NCBI GenBank assembly: GCA_947594855.1
Contig: CANQEL010000020.1
Location: 1 to 45,082, forward strand
Source: an uncultured Lachnospiraceae bacterium
GTDB lineage: Bacteria; Bacillota; Clostridia; Lachnospirales; Lachnospiraceae
Length of the DNA: 45,082 nt
Direction of reading: 5' to 3'
In this document: positions 21,701-30,146 of the stretch, in pieces
Numbering within the stretch: the stretch's first letter is position 1
Layout: every line of letters starts with the position of its first letter
Notes under the pieces: generated by a model
The model's database searches: none
What the model saw: only the letters and a program-made list of their open reading frames with translations
What the model was told of the DNA's origin: nothing
Translations under genes and position numbers: made by a program

Positions 21701-24700
21701 TTACAAGCATATCAAAATTCTCATTATTCGCTACATTATTTGTACTGTAACGAACAATTGCAGAATTCGTAAGATCAGAGTTTTGAGCCAATGCCGTATA
21801 GAACTGATTCAAAGCATAATTCAGTTGCTCATATTTAGTTGCATTGCCCTCACGGGAGCCATCAGGTTTTTCAACATACTGTTGTTTTTGGTACACAACG
21901 GAGCAGAAAGTACGGGGATTATAGTTCCATGTTGATCCTGATTTTTTCCATGATAAATCACCTGTACAGTAGAAGCAACGCAAATAACCCTGACTATCAA
22001 CATAAAACTGAATACTGCGTTCATTCTCCGAGCGTTCAAACGTTTTGCTTTCATCATTTCTTGCAACAAGCGATTCATAAAGCTCATGATAACGTTCTGC
22101 TTCTTTTTCACCCATTTCATCTAAGATTTTACGTTCTTCGTCAGTAAGCGTCCCCGCTTTCTCTTTTTCAATTAATGAATAACCTGTTACCCAACTACTC
22201 GGAGCAGTGGCAATGCTTTTATTATCGTTTTCTATATTTTCCTTTTTTACGCTGCCATCTACCTTATTAGTCGTTTTCTTACCCTCAAGTTGCTCTGCAG
22301 TAGGAATTACACCGAGAAATTCATCATTAACAATGCCTAAATATTGCTTACCACTTTCAAGACATCCGCTTATATCAGTCCATGCAGAGTGAGAGTTTAC
22401 ATAGTACCAACCACAGCGTTGGTCAGGCACCGGATTGTCATGCAAACTTGCAGTTACCTGTGCAATTTCCATACTCTCACCGTCAATGACAGATTTAGCG
22501 TGATAAATAGCTTTATCAATCGTACCATTTTCTTTATATGTTGTAGCATCGCAAAGTTCTTTTCCAAAGTAAATGTTTACTTCGCTAGCTGTTAAGGATT
22601 TATCGAAAACATAGAGGTCATCAATAAAGATATCTGCGCCATTATATTTATCTTTCAACCCAGCAATAATGATTTTTATGGTATCGGCTTTCAATTCGGT
22701 AATATCTCCGGAATATTTCTCCGTATCCGGCTTTCCGTCTTTATATGCATAAACTTTATCATTATCAACTACAAATGTAACATAGCACCATTCTGTATTC
22801 TCAAGAGCCGAGTTTATATGAGCAGCATCATTAGTGCCACTCTCGTTCTTATCAAAAAAACGCAAATGGCGGTCATCGTTTATTCCATCTGTATCCGTTT
22901 TCCAGTTTCGTGCTATATGGTAATAATCATTGTTTGATAAATTATTATCGCCAACATACATTATTTCAGCAACATTATCAAATTTTTTATGGTCATCATT
23001 CTCTTTTTTTATTGCAAATGAAATAGTAAAATTACTCTTATCTTTCGGAACAGCATCAAGCAAAACAGAGCCAAGTTTAGATGTTTTAGTTACATTTAAG
23101 GAATGCTCTCCGTTTTTATGTTCCGTTGAATAGGTTGGAGTTGCAGGGTCGGTGCTAATAAGAGGAGTATCAACAAACCCACTACCTGATGATGGCTGCG
23201 GTATATATGTAAGCCTACTGTTACCACTAACATTATTTACTAGGCTGTCAAATGAATCATCAAAATTATAATACGCAGTAACATTTTTATAGAACGAAAG
23301 ATCTGTAGGCGTTTTAATCTTTTTATTGCTGTTTAACTCTTCAAGCTCATCATTATTCAAAGCTTTATTAAAGACGCACACATCTGTCATCCATGTTTTA
23401 TCAGGAACTTTCAAAGTTCCGCCTTTAACATTTCCTCCTAAAATGATTTTATAATCACTGGGCAAGAAACTATAAGACGTTTTTGATGCAGTGGCATGTG
23501 TTTCTTCATCAGAATATACTAATTTTAATGTTTGTAAATCAGCATCATATACTATACTTAAATTGACCCATCTGTTTTTTCCAAAAACATGCTTGCTCTC
23601 AGTTAATTTATTTGAGCTTGTAGGCATATTTGACGTTGCTTCTTCATCTATCAACTCAACTTTTCTTATTTCTTTAGCACCACTTTTTTGACGCTGTAAC
23701 TGAATATAATCAGTACCCTCCATATTTCCAATGTATACCAACGGAAGTTCATCATAGCCACTTTTATCTCCATCCACTTCTGATTTTACACGTACAGAAA
23801 TCGTAAAACTTTCAGTACAATTTACATCTGATAGTAACGCTCCTTGATTAATCATTTGAGATATAATTAAATCACCAGAAGAAATTGGGGGCTCAATTAT
23901 TTGTGTTGGTTGTGTTTCATCAAAAATATTACCGTTATCCGCAGCATGTTTTATATATTTTGCTTCCTTGCCCGATAGAGCCGAATTCGCCAATGAATTT
24001 TCAAACGGATAATATCCAATCAAGTTCGCATCATCTATAGGTTTGGAAAGATCTTGCCCTCCATCCCAATATCCAAGTGGCACGAACTCCGAAACAGAAG
24101 AACGGGATTCGTATATATAATACATATAATCACTGTAGGAGAGCTTGCTGTTATCGGTGTTCTTTGGGTTTAAAATCAGATCAACAACATCCTGCGGAAG
24201 GTAGCCGTCTTCTTTCTTTTGGATTGCAGCTAATAATGTTGTTGTTTCATCTTTATAAGAAGAAAATTCTTCTAAATCATCAGAGGTAATTTCATATTTG
24301 CTTTGCAGTTCATTAATCACATCTTTCGTCAAAGAAATTTCAAGCGGATCAAGCGTATCCACCGTCCACGCCATAGAGCCGGAAGCATCAAGAATCGTCG
24401 CAACGTCCACCGGGTTCTCGCCTACATACCAAGACTCCAGATTGACGTCAAAAGTTCTGCCATCTGTTGTGCCATCTGCAACCCTGGCTGTCTTGTTCGT
24501 ATGTAATCCGTAGCCTGTGTTGTAATTGTCTCCCTCTGTATCCTGTTCAAGATTCGAAAATCCCGTTGATTTACCATTTTTGCCTTTTGAGCCGCTGTCG
24601 GCATATGATGTTTTCATAAAAGAATTTGTAAACGTGCCAACTCCGACCGCAGACACAAACATCACCGCCGCCGATACACCGGCGATTATTCTCTTTGCTG

Positions 24701-24710
24701 TTTTATTCAT
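18756..24710 (-). CDS. Giant pilus tip adhesin, N-terminal part (VWA domain with LamG-like insertion)
   Basis: A 1984-residue exported protein, the first gene of the pilus operon. A signal peptide covers about 1-37. A von Willebrand A domain begins with the MIDAS sequence DASGS (about 108-112), but its later parts, GGTYTWTGL (about 1061) and LIIFTDGRD (about 1100-1107), come nearly 1000 residues later. Two concanavalin/LamG-like lectin modules lie in between, at about 230-460 and 478-715. Each starts with a YYPFENS- or YYNFDDS-like strand and ends with a VFNKAL- or VFDKSL-like strand. After the VWA come several beta-rich domains of RrgA-like tip pilins. It stops at 18756 with no sorting signal because of a frameshift. 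I chose the ATG at 24710 because AAAGGGG lies ten bases upstream. Confidence 0.85.
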   Translation of the reverse strand: MNKTAKRIIAGVSAAVMFVSAVGVGTFTNSFMKTSYADSGSKGKNGKSTGFSNLEQDTEGDNYNTGYGLHTNKTARVADGTTDGRTFDVNLESWYVGENPVDVATILDASGSMAWTVDTLDPLEISLTKDVINELQSKYEITSDDLEEFSSYKDETTTLLAAIQKKEDGYLPQDVVDLILNPKNTDNSKLSYSDYMYYIYESRSSVSEFVPLGYWDGGQDLSKPIDDANLIGYYPFENSLANSALSGKEAKYIKHAADNGNIFDETQPTQIIEPPISSGDLIISQMINQGALLSDVNCTESFTISVRVKSEVDGDKSGYDELPLVYIGNMEGTDYIQLQRQKSGAKEIRKVELIDEEATSNMPTSSNKLTESKHVFGKNRWVNLSIVYDADLQTLKLVYSDEETHATASKTSYSFLPSDYKIILGGNVKGGTLKVPDKTWMTDVCVFNKALNNDELEELNSNKKIKTPTDLSFYKNVTAYYNFDDSFDSLVNNVSGNSRLTYIPQPSSGSGFVDTPLISTDPATPTYSTEHKNGEHSLNVTKTSKLGSVLLDAVPKDKSNFTISFAIKKENDDHKKFDNVAEIMYVGDNNLSNNDYYHIARNWKTDTDGINDDRHLRFFDKNESGTNDAAHINSALENTEWCYVTFVVDNDKVYAYKDGKPDTEKYSGDITELKADTIKIIIAGLKDKYNGADIFIDDLYVFDKSLTASEVNIYFGKELCDATTYKENGTIDKAIYHAKSVIDGESMEIAQVTASLHDNPVPDQRCGWYYVNSHSAWTDISGCLESGKQYLGIVNDEFLGVIPTAEQLEGKKTTNKVDGSVKKENIENDNKSIATAPSSWVTGYSLIEKEKAGTLTDEERKILDEMGEKEAERYHELYESLVARNDESKTFERSENERSIQFYVDSQGYLRCFYCTGDLSWKKSGSTWNYNPRTFCSVVYQKQQYVEKPDGSREGNATKYEQLNYALNQFYTALAQNSDLTNSAIVRYSTNNVANNENFDMLVMQDWTNWSEFYQENRSTNPEYKDFLNNLLVPELGETSTNTTTSLAQKIKEYPYVMTGGTYTWTGLKSFYDNMVDTEKKGSGDRVYDIANDARDKYLIIFTDGRDNLVGDTSSKKYVDEDNVGNYAPTDSEGKQRTLGTDSQLAKAWADKLKEEGYTIYCVMMATGSISQTANKEEYDKAHDFLTTLAGSTEADKELADLKQQLKNAEADATDPKIIDELKERIAEFEKYVIVADPSSKGNTTVEAFQQILTQIQQPRNDYTVQDYIDPRFNLVDKAGNLYQLGAGGNITVKKTSGETESAKVGNVIKKINDDPDITEAECKNLGLEYIPQKNYMVNRSAKSGGGYTDGDGVGTGYIYYDDVKDMYYLRWTDQIIPMENKTFDTSKDGKELNVWSATIRLKAKDDFIGGNDILTNGNEAGENLVFSEATIQNMDKGENYKLYGFKDDDLDTTSKKIPYRKKLEALSGTNRKINAVDAGGVSQAVYGNGIDIPSSGFPRVVVDVRLKPLDAKDLNDVIYMGEVISPTMMLADLENGYMTGSYYLEYLERYAYRVYGAKADQMPLIELLNRWLKINIEAEAEKTFTIPYIYLPDPKYNNGKLVTTEDDKVVIENSAGLDSGLSEGEAFNDLNLRDVTGFITYTWKREDPQEEQQKMEGYTDDKYDITREYVVKNAEQIKYNLQLKFTPLKDDKEKLKGFVLDNHFITTSSGSGVGDKFFNVKNGEFNDTDVSEWSIDGRAEYLRAMVKEEKTYEPHIMYDKKNNKWVLVDKNTPSSDFAPENAIEYYKKEDTTGQTSNAVEENKLTDKGVYDWDSDYKKTAGTEQIENENIKDYYTGTPKNVQLVDVNGEVVTDETGNLIEGKGEACSLVANTTYVKDVVNGALALELVVDGKYLQDGSPIMTSDKKYIFEATRYYDDPIDPLPYGDRETKNADTGKADTSTGKVEGKNYRLTFTVDESSLPKEAKPDVLYTVWAKLIKVGSGR

Positions 24711-24761
24711 AATATGCACACCCCTTTACAAGAAATTGCATTATGTATTTATTTTCGCTAT

Positions 24762-24791
24762 ATATAATCAGGATTTATCTCACTATTTCAA
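24762..24791 (-). promoter_or_regulatory. Probable promoter of the pilus operon
   Basis: Minus strand: TTGAAA (24786-24791), an 18-base spacer and TTATAT (24762-24767), about 52 bases before the tip-adhesin ATG. The match is moderate and the region is AT-rich, so other starts are possible. Confidence 0.4.
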
Positions 24792-24820
24792 TTATTTAGT
24801 AAGATTAGTAAGTATTTCAC

Positions 24821-24830
24821 TTTCGCGAAA
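24821..24830. promoter_or_regulatory. Palindromic possible operator upstream of the pilus promoter
   Basis: TTTCGCGAAA is a perfect 10-bp palindrome about 30 bases upstream of the proposed -35. CG-rich centres are rare in this AT-rich spacer. No regulator gene is adjacent, so the binding protein is unknown. Confidence 0.3.
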
Positions 24831-25187
24831 CAAGATAATTTAAGAATGGGCTCTTACATTGAGCAGATTCTATATATAATAGAGTTATAGCACAAATTGT
24901 ATGAAAATTCAAGCCGTATAAACTTTCAGTTTACGTAATTTTATCTGCAGTCATCTCTTTTAAGTATAATTTTAAAAACATCTTCCAAAAAGTCCCAAAA
25001 TATGGGGAAATTCTCTCCTTTTTTATACTAAAATTGCCCTGCCCGGACCGCAAAAACGCCTGTCGTCCCGTAATTCATTCGCATACACCCATTTCCCTAC
25101 AAATGCCATCGCTCCCGGTCTTATTGCTGCACACGCAGCGCGGATTTTTATTAATACAAAAATTTTTCAATTAGCAGTAAAAACTTC
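24831..25187. other. Divergent intergenic spacer
   Basis: Separates the pilus operon from the Rpn nuclease gene. I see no gene. The right part (about 25030-25145) is less AT-rich and may be the remnant of something, but no frame there is convincing. Confidence 0.35.
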
Positions 25188-25216
25188 TTGCATTACGTAA
25201 AATAGTGTGTTACAAT
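25188..25216 (+). promoter_or_regulatory. Sigma-A promoter of the Rpn nuclease gene
   Basis: TTGCAT, a 17-base spacer and TACAAT. It also rules out the in-frame ATG at 25205 as the start, because that ATG lies inside the promoter. The same promoter is repeated before the partial copy downstream. Confidence 0.65.
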
Positions 25217-25276
25217 AAGTGCATAAAGAATTTATGCACGGGATTCCCCAATTTCAAATATGAGGGGGCTGGTGTA

Positions 25277-26212
25277 TTGGCGGAAGAAAACAAAGACGAA
25301 AATAATACGAATGAAGAAGATAAGAAAAAGGCTTTTCAGGAACTTACAATAAAAGATAATTTTATGTTTACTGCCGTGATGTCAGACAAGGAGAACTGCC
25401 GCAGGCTGTTAGGTATGGCGCTTGGTTTCCCGGTAAAGGTTGTTTCTGTGGATTATGAGTACAGCATAATGTATAATCCGGATTACAAGGGGATACGTCT
25501 GGATGTGCTTGCAGTTGACGACGGAGGTTCGCAGTATAATGTTGAAATCCAGACAGTAAACCGAAAGATTGAAAAGAGGAGCAGGTACTATCACAGCCAG
25601 CTTGACATGAAGTTGCTTGGAAGTGGAAAAGAATATCGTATACTTCCGGATGCATATGTGATATTTATATGCGATTATGACCCTGTGGGCAGAAAAAAGT
25701 ATAAGTATACATTTGACCATATCTGCAGGGAAGTGCCCGGATATACGCTTGAAGACGGGAGCCATACGATATTTCTGAGTACCAGGGGTGAAAATGACGG
25801 CGAAGTACCGGAGGAACTTGTAAGATTCCTGAAATATGTTGCAGCAGACCTTGATGAAAGTCTGGAGGATTTTGAGGACGATTATGTAAGGAAGCTGCAG
25901 GAAAGTATTGTCGATATAAAAAAAGACAGAGGAATGGAGAGTGGATATATGCTGCTTGAAGAGATGTTAAACGATGAGAGAACTGCCGGAATAGAGAAAG
26001 GCAGAGCTATTGGCAGAGAAGAGGGCAGAAAAGCGATTGGGTCAGAATATATACTTGATTTGCTTTCAGACCTTGGCAGTGTATCTGATGATCTTAAGGA
26101 AAAGATCGAGTCTGAGGAGAACGAAATAACGCTTAAAGCCATGCACAGACTTGCAGCAAGGTCAGAATCCATTGAGATGTTTTTAAACGGGTTAAAGGAT
26201 ATGAATGATTAA
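25277..26212 (+). CDS. Rpn/PD-(D/E)XK nuclease-family transposase-like protein (full-length copy)
   Basis: 311 residues of the PDDEXK_2 (PF12784) / Rpn recombination-promoting nuclease family. The nuclease core shows Asp76 in GIRLDVLA and the E-x-Q pair Glu90/Gln92 in YNVEIQ. Residues about 225-311 form the charged helical C-terminus with the EKGRAIGREEGRK repeat typical of the family. The TTG start is chosen because GAGGGGG lies eight bases upstream. Members in E. coli are DNA endonucleases with anti-phage toxicity, and an internal start there makes a C-terminal inhibitor. Here codon 225 is an ATG (25949) preceded by GGAG at nine bases, so an 87-residue short form is plausible. Confidence 0.87.
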   Translation: MAEENKDENNTNEEDKKKAFQELTIKDNFMFTAVMSDKENCRRLLGMALGFPVKVVSVDYEYSIMYNPDYKGIRLDVLAVDDGGSQYNVEIQTVNRKIEKRSRYYHSQLDMKLLGSGKEYRILPDAYVIFICDYDPVGRKKYKYTFDHICREVPGYTLEDGSHTIFLSTRGENDGEVPEELVRFLKYVAADLDESLEDFEDDYVRKLQESIVDIKKDRGMESGYMLLEEMLNDERTAGIEKGRAIGREEGRKAIGSEYILDLLSDLGSVSDDLKEKIESEENEITLKAMHRLAARSESIEMFLNGLKDMND

Positions 26213-26245
26213 TTAAAAATCTTTGTGTTTTCGGTATTTTCAGAT

Positions 26246-26263
26246 AAGGCACAGCTGTGCCTT
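26246..26263. repeat. Palindrome after the Rpn gene (copy 1)
   Basis: AAGGCACAGCTGTGCCTT is a perfect 18-bp palindrome 33 bases after the stop and is followed by TCAG. It may act as a weak terminator. A second hairpin, GACCG-TAT-CGGTC, follows. Both are repeated after the partial copy. Confidence 0.5.
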
Positions 26264-26329
26264 TCAGAGTAACGCGGACCGTATCGGTCGAAACTAAAAT
26301 GACTTACAGGGGAATTCTGTGTAAAATTC

Positions 26330-26358
26330 TTGCATTACAAATTGATATGTGTTACAAT
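26330..26358 (+). promoter_or_regulatory. Promoter of the stand-alone Rpn C-terminal ORF
   Basis: TTGCAT, a 17-base spacer and TACAAT, duplicating the promoter of the full-length gene with identical boxes although the spacer sequence has diverged. Confidence 0.65.
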
Positions 26359-26405
26359 AATTATATGAAGAATTTATACAATACAGAGGAATGGAGGGTG
26401 GATAT

Positions 26406-26669
26406 ATGCTGCTTGAAGAGATGTTGAACGATGAAAGGACTGCCGGAATAGAGAAAGGCAGGACAGAGGGCATTGCCATTGGCAGAAAAGAAAGCAGGAC
26501 AGAAGATATATTGGATCTGCTTTCAGACCTTGGCAGTGTATCCGATGATCTTAAGGCAAAGATTAAGTCCGAGGATAGTGAGATAACGCTTAAAGTCATG
26601 CACAGACTTGCAGCAAGGTCAGAATCCATTGAGATGTTTTTAAACGGGTTAAAGGATATGAATGATTAA
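26406..26669 (+). CDS. Stand-alone Rpn C-terminal protein, candidate nuclease inhibitor
   Basis: 87 residues that correspond to the last 87 residues of the full-length Rpn protein upstream, with no nuclease domain. The ATG is preceded by GGAGGG at seven bases, a better ribosome site than the GGAGAG at the same place inside the full-length gene. An ATG at 26391 is also in frame but too close to its own upstream site. The frame is intact, and the differences from copy 1 are concentrated in the EKGR repeat region, with the last 20 residues identical. Rpn loci in E. coli express such a C-terminal short form as an intragenic antitoxin. Here it may have become a separate gene. Simple decay of a duplicate is the alternative. 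Confidence 0.6.
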   Translation: MLLEEMLNDERTAGIEKGRTEGIAIGRKESRTEDILDLLSDLGSVSDDLKAKIKSEDSEITLKVMHRLAARSESIEMFLNGLKDMND

Positions 26670-26704
26670 TTAAAAATCTTTGTGTTTTCGGTATTTTCAG
26701 ATAG

Positions 26705-26718
26705 GGCACAGCTGTGCC
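26705..26718. repeat. Palindrome after the Rpn C-terminal ORF (copy 2)
   Basis: GGCACAGCTGTGCC, the second copy of the palindrome found after the full-length gene, followed by TTTCAG. Weak terminator at best. Confidence 0.5.
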
Positions 26719-26877
26719 TTTCAGGGTAACGTGGACCATATCGGTCGCAGTCAGAATGATGATTTACAGAAACTTCTTTATAAAAAATATCCTTTCTTAT
26801 AAGAAAAATTTTATCATATTTTTTATTGATATGAGCTTAGATAATTTGAGCAGAAGATGTATTCTCCCTCCGATCAA

Positions 26878-26908
26878 ATATAGTTTCATTACAGGAATGA
26901 AACTATAT
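26878..26908. other. Stem-loop in AT-rich spacer
   Basis: A perfect 13-bp inverted repeat (ATATAGTTTCATT, then AATGAAACTATAT) around a five-base loop, not followed by a T-run. It marks the left part of the gene-poor 26.7-27.4 kb spacer, in which I find no convincing gene. Confidence 0.45.
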
Positions 26909-27108
26909 CCCAACCTCCATTAGGAGTATATTTCACTTTAGTGTGTGTTTACTCATATCTCTTACTATGGATAAATTCATCAAATTTTAATTCTTGATAC
27001 TATTTTGTCTGGGGGATTATATAATGTTGCCCAAACATCTCATAAGTTCCCTAAAACATTGTATTTTGTATAAAATATAATATATAATATAAAATCAAAA
27101 CTTTCTAT

Positions 27109-27157
27109 TTGCTCGCACTATAGAATTAGAACATGCTCATTGACTTATAGCGAGCAA
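27109..27157 (+). terminator. Possible terminator-like inverted repeat
   Basis: TTGCTCGC and GCGAGCAA (8 bp, extended by CTATA/TATA after a two-base bulge) enclose about 33 bases and are followed by GATGTTTTTCTTT. The large loop makes a simple intrinsic terminator doubtful. Confidence 0.3.
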
Positions 27158-27396
27158 GATGTTTTTCTTTATTGAATTTGTTGTCTGCCGTTCTTGACTT
27201 TTACATATAAAAATTTCTTTCTATAATGTATGTACCTCATTATTAGTATAGAATGCGACATATAAAAACCAGAAAACGGGCTTTTTAATCATGTCTTTCA
27301 AGACGTAATTGTTGATACGTTGCTATATTTTTTATCATCTTGCATATTTTAGTTCCCCACTTTGACATAAGTGTTTTTATGCCCTTTACAGTGCAA

Positions 27397-30105
27397 CTAA
27401 TCCTGTTTAAGCAAAACATCCCAATATTCCTGCATTTCTTTTTCTACGCAGTTAAATACGCTTTCTATGCTATTAAAATCCAACAGTGTCTTTATTGTAC
27501 GCCTTATTTTAGCAATCCCCTCTTTTTTTTCAAGAAAATCATATTTTAATAGAAACTCTTTCGTGACATGCAAGAGATAGCTGTACAAATCGCATAAAAC
27601 AAAATTGTAATCCTCCAAAGAAAAATATTTTTCATATTTTTCGTCATCATTTGTCATCAATTCAGTATCATCGCTAAAACTGATATGCTCGTCAATGTCG
27701 TTCTTGTATGTTTTTGAGATTTGTTGAATTTCATTCAACAAATCTACAATAATATTAGATTTTTCAACCTCGGCACAGGCCTCATCTACGTTTTTAAGCA
27801 GATTATTAATTTCATCTGACAGTCTTTCATCATTAAACTTAAGTTTATCAGTTTCCCAAAAGCCACATGCAGTCATGATTTTAAAAATAATACCCACACG
27901 GATAGCATCAGCTAAATTACATAGCAGGTTATCGAGAGAAACTCCTATTTTTTGTATAAACATGCTCAAGTAATCATATGGATTGACTGCCAAAACAAGA
28001 AGCATCTGCAGATCAGCATATGTTTCACGATAAATAGATTCAAGTAATTCTATAAAAAGTTTATAGTTACGTACATTTTCGTCATCATGGAGATGATCCA
28101 ATTTGTTAGATATCTCTTGACTTTTTTGCCTGCTATATTGTTCTTTGTAATAAATTCGATATTTTTGCTGATCATTTTGATTTATCAATCCAATTTGTTC
28201 CAAACCGTGGTCATAACAATTTTCGCTTCTAGTTTCTGTAACACTTTCCATTAAATATTCCGACAGTTTGTCGGAAGAATCTGTATCTAGCTCTTTAACG
28301 AATGAAATGCTGTCTTGTTGAAATTTAATAAAATAATTGAAATATTCATTGCACATTTCATCCATTGCATATTTTTTCAATTGCATTACAATATCTCTGT
28401 CGTTAATATCACACATAACAGCAATGAACTCTATTAATGAATTTATAACGCTCTGTTTCCTCTGTCTCCTACATCTTATTTCTTCGCCAATATAATGAGC
28501 CAATTCATGAATAAGCTGATAAGATACTACAGCAACATCGTAAAGTGTTTTTTCAGAAATCGATATCATTAAAATCCGTTCACATGGCGGCTCATCATTT
28601 GGTGAAATCATCTCGATGGACATTATAGGCGAAAAACTAGGGCATATGAAATAAGTAAATTCACCAATATTACCCTTATCACAAAGCAATTTTTTCATGT
28701 TATAAATGTATGCATTGTAAAATGCTAAAATCTTAGGAGGTATTGAGTAAAAAATTGCATTAAATGCTGTCGCCTGAACGAATTGTCTTTCATTATGCAT
28801 TGTGCTATTAACTATAGTATTTAATGCTGTAAAATACTGATTATAACAATAAGTAATTTCTTCTTCAATCTTAACTCTTTCATTTTCCTCATACGAAGCA
28901 AGAGTTTCGAATTTCTTAGTCATATATTTGATAAAATTAAGAAAAGATTCGTATACGCAGTAAACCAACTCTTCTGCAAAATTATTTTTTACAATACTGC
29001 AGATACAATCTCGAACTTCGTAAACAGGAAACATAAACCCACGCGCATCTGTCAATTCTGCATCTTCAATGCTATTTTTTAATTCCGAAATTCTCTCTTT
29101 TAATTTTGTACATATTTTATCATATTGTTTTTTCCTTTTATTATAAGTTTTGTCTTTTGATTTTCTAATTGTTTCATTGTGTGAATTTTTATTTGTTTCT
29201 TCCTGTGGATGAAAAATATTTGTCTTTATATATGTCTCAAATGTCCAAAACAATCTTTGGTTATTTTGATTATGCAGTTCTTGCATAATCTCCAATAACC
29301 ATTTTGTGTCGGCTTCATCTTTTATCAAGGAAATATCATGCCTTCCAAACATTTGACTTTTTTTAATGTTTTCATTGAAACAAGAAGAGTGATTGCTCAT
29401 CATATTAAAACCGTGACAATCATGGATGCTGAGATTAATGGTAGCACTGAAATTGTCATTACCATTATCATTTTGTAAATTTTGATTTTTTGCATTGATC
29501 GCATATTTGGGATAAAAACTTGCCAAAGAAAATGTATCAAAAATAACATCTTTTTTATATGGAACATTATCAAAAAGCTTTTGTATATTATACAAATACT
29601 GGGTCATATTTGTATTTTTTGCAAATAAAACAATGTCACAGTAATCAAATGAAATATATGCTAAATAATCCTTTTGAAATATTGTATTAATACCTTTCAA
29701 TGCCTTTTTTAAATTTCCAATATGGTTTATATGTATCATAGATAGAAACAAATATGGGCTGCTAGTATCGTTCCAAAAGCCATTTATTTGTTCTTTCGTA
29801 AATGAAGCCCCTGTATCATTTGGTTTGTCACATATGTCAATAAAAAGAAGTTGTTCTTGAGAACTAAAATCCACAAGACCAACCTTTTCTTTTTCTTTCC
29901 ATTCAACCATAGTCTTATATCCGCCAATAAAAGGATGCTCATCCCCGTATTTTTCTGATAATCCCTTAATTTGAACGGCATCAAAGTATCCTATCGCTAC
30001 GTAGCTTTGAATATCTGTGTCATTTTCTATATTTTCAAGTGAGACAGTTTTGGGAACATACCACTTGTTTAATTTTAATGCTCTTATGTCAATATTATGT
30101 TTCAT
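27397..30105 (-). CDS. Large cytoplasmic protein with HExxH zinc-peptidase motif, function unknown
   Basis: A 902-residue protein with no signal peptide or membrane helix. The central sequence YQLIHELAHYIGEE (HELAH at 533-537) is a zincin motif. A possible third ligand is Glu694 or Asp698 in YRETYADLQ, as in gluzincins. The first 210 or so residues alternate predicted strands and helices and do not match a family I know. Residues about 300-350 are strongly basic. The last 200 are helical and acidic. The ATG has AGGAGAG five bases upstream. It follows a 54-codon ORF and a DisA_N-like gene on the same strand, and base composition is very AT-rich. I infer a protease-like effector controlled by, or sensing with, the DAC-like partner. 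Substrate is unknown. Confidence 0.7.
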   Translation of the reverse strand: MKHNIDIRALKLNKWYVPKTVSLENIENDTDIQSYVAIGYFDAVQIKGLSEKYGDEHPFIGGYKTMVEWKEKEKVGLVDFSSQEQLLFIDICDKPNDTGASFTKEQINGFWNDTSSPYLFLSMIHINHIGNLKKALKGINTIFQKDYLAYISFDYCDIVLFAKNTNMTQYLYNIQKLFDNVPYKKDVIFDTFSLASFYPKYAINAKNQNLQNDNGNDNFSATINLSIHDCHGFNMMSNHSSCFNENIKKSQMFGRHDISLIKDEADTKWLLEIMQELHNQNNQRLFWTFETYIKTNIFHPQEETNKNSHNETIRKSKDKTYNKRKKQYDKICTKLKERISELKNSIEDAELTDARGFMFPVYEVRDCICSIVKNNFAEELVYCVYESFLNFIKYMTKKFETLASYEENERVKIEEEITYCYNQYFTALNTIVNSTMHNERQFVQATAFNAIFYSIPPKILAFYNAYIYNMKKLLCDKGNIGEFTYFICPSFSPIMSIEMISPNDEPPCERILMISISEKTLYDVAVVSYQLIHELAHYIGEEIRCRRQRKQSVINSLIEFIAVMCDINDRDIVMQLKKYAMDEMCNEYFNYFIKFQQDSISFVKELDTDSSDKLSEYLMESVTETRSENCYDHGLEQIGLINQNDQQKYRIYYKEQYSRQKSQEISNKLDHLHDDENVRNYKLFIELLESIYRETYADLQMLLVLAVNPYDYLSMFIQKIGVSLDNLLCNLADAIRVGIIFKIMTACGFWETDKLKFNDERLSDEINNLLKNVDEACAEVEKSNIIVDLLNEIQQISKTYKNDIDEHISFSDDTELMTNDDEKYEKYFSLEDYNFVLCDLYSYLLHVTKEFLLKYDFLEKKEGIAKIRRTIKTLLDFNSIESVFNCVEKEMQEYWDVLLKQD

Positions 30106-30146
30106 ATACTCTCCTGTATACAGATATTAAGCAATCTATCAAATGC

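Larger units (their letters stand above)
26326..26765 (+). repeat. Tandem partial duplication of the Rpn locus
   Basis: This segment matches about 25184-26310. It keeps the promoter and first part of the leader (CTTGCATTAC, GTGTTACAATAA, GAATTTAT), then jumps to the gene's internal ribosome site, the last 87 codons and the 3' palindromes. About 690 bases, covering the leader end and the nuclease domain, are missing relative to copy 1. Confidence 0.85.

Noticed and set aside
25205-25276. An upstream ATG extending the Rpn nuclease by 24 codons
   Set aside because: It lies within the promoter, and the TTG at 25277 has a strong ribosome site.
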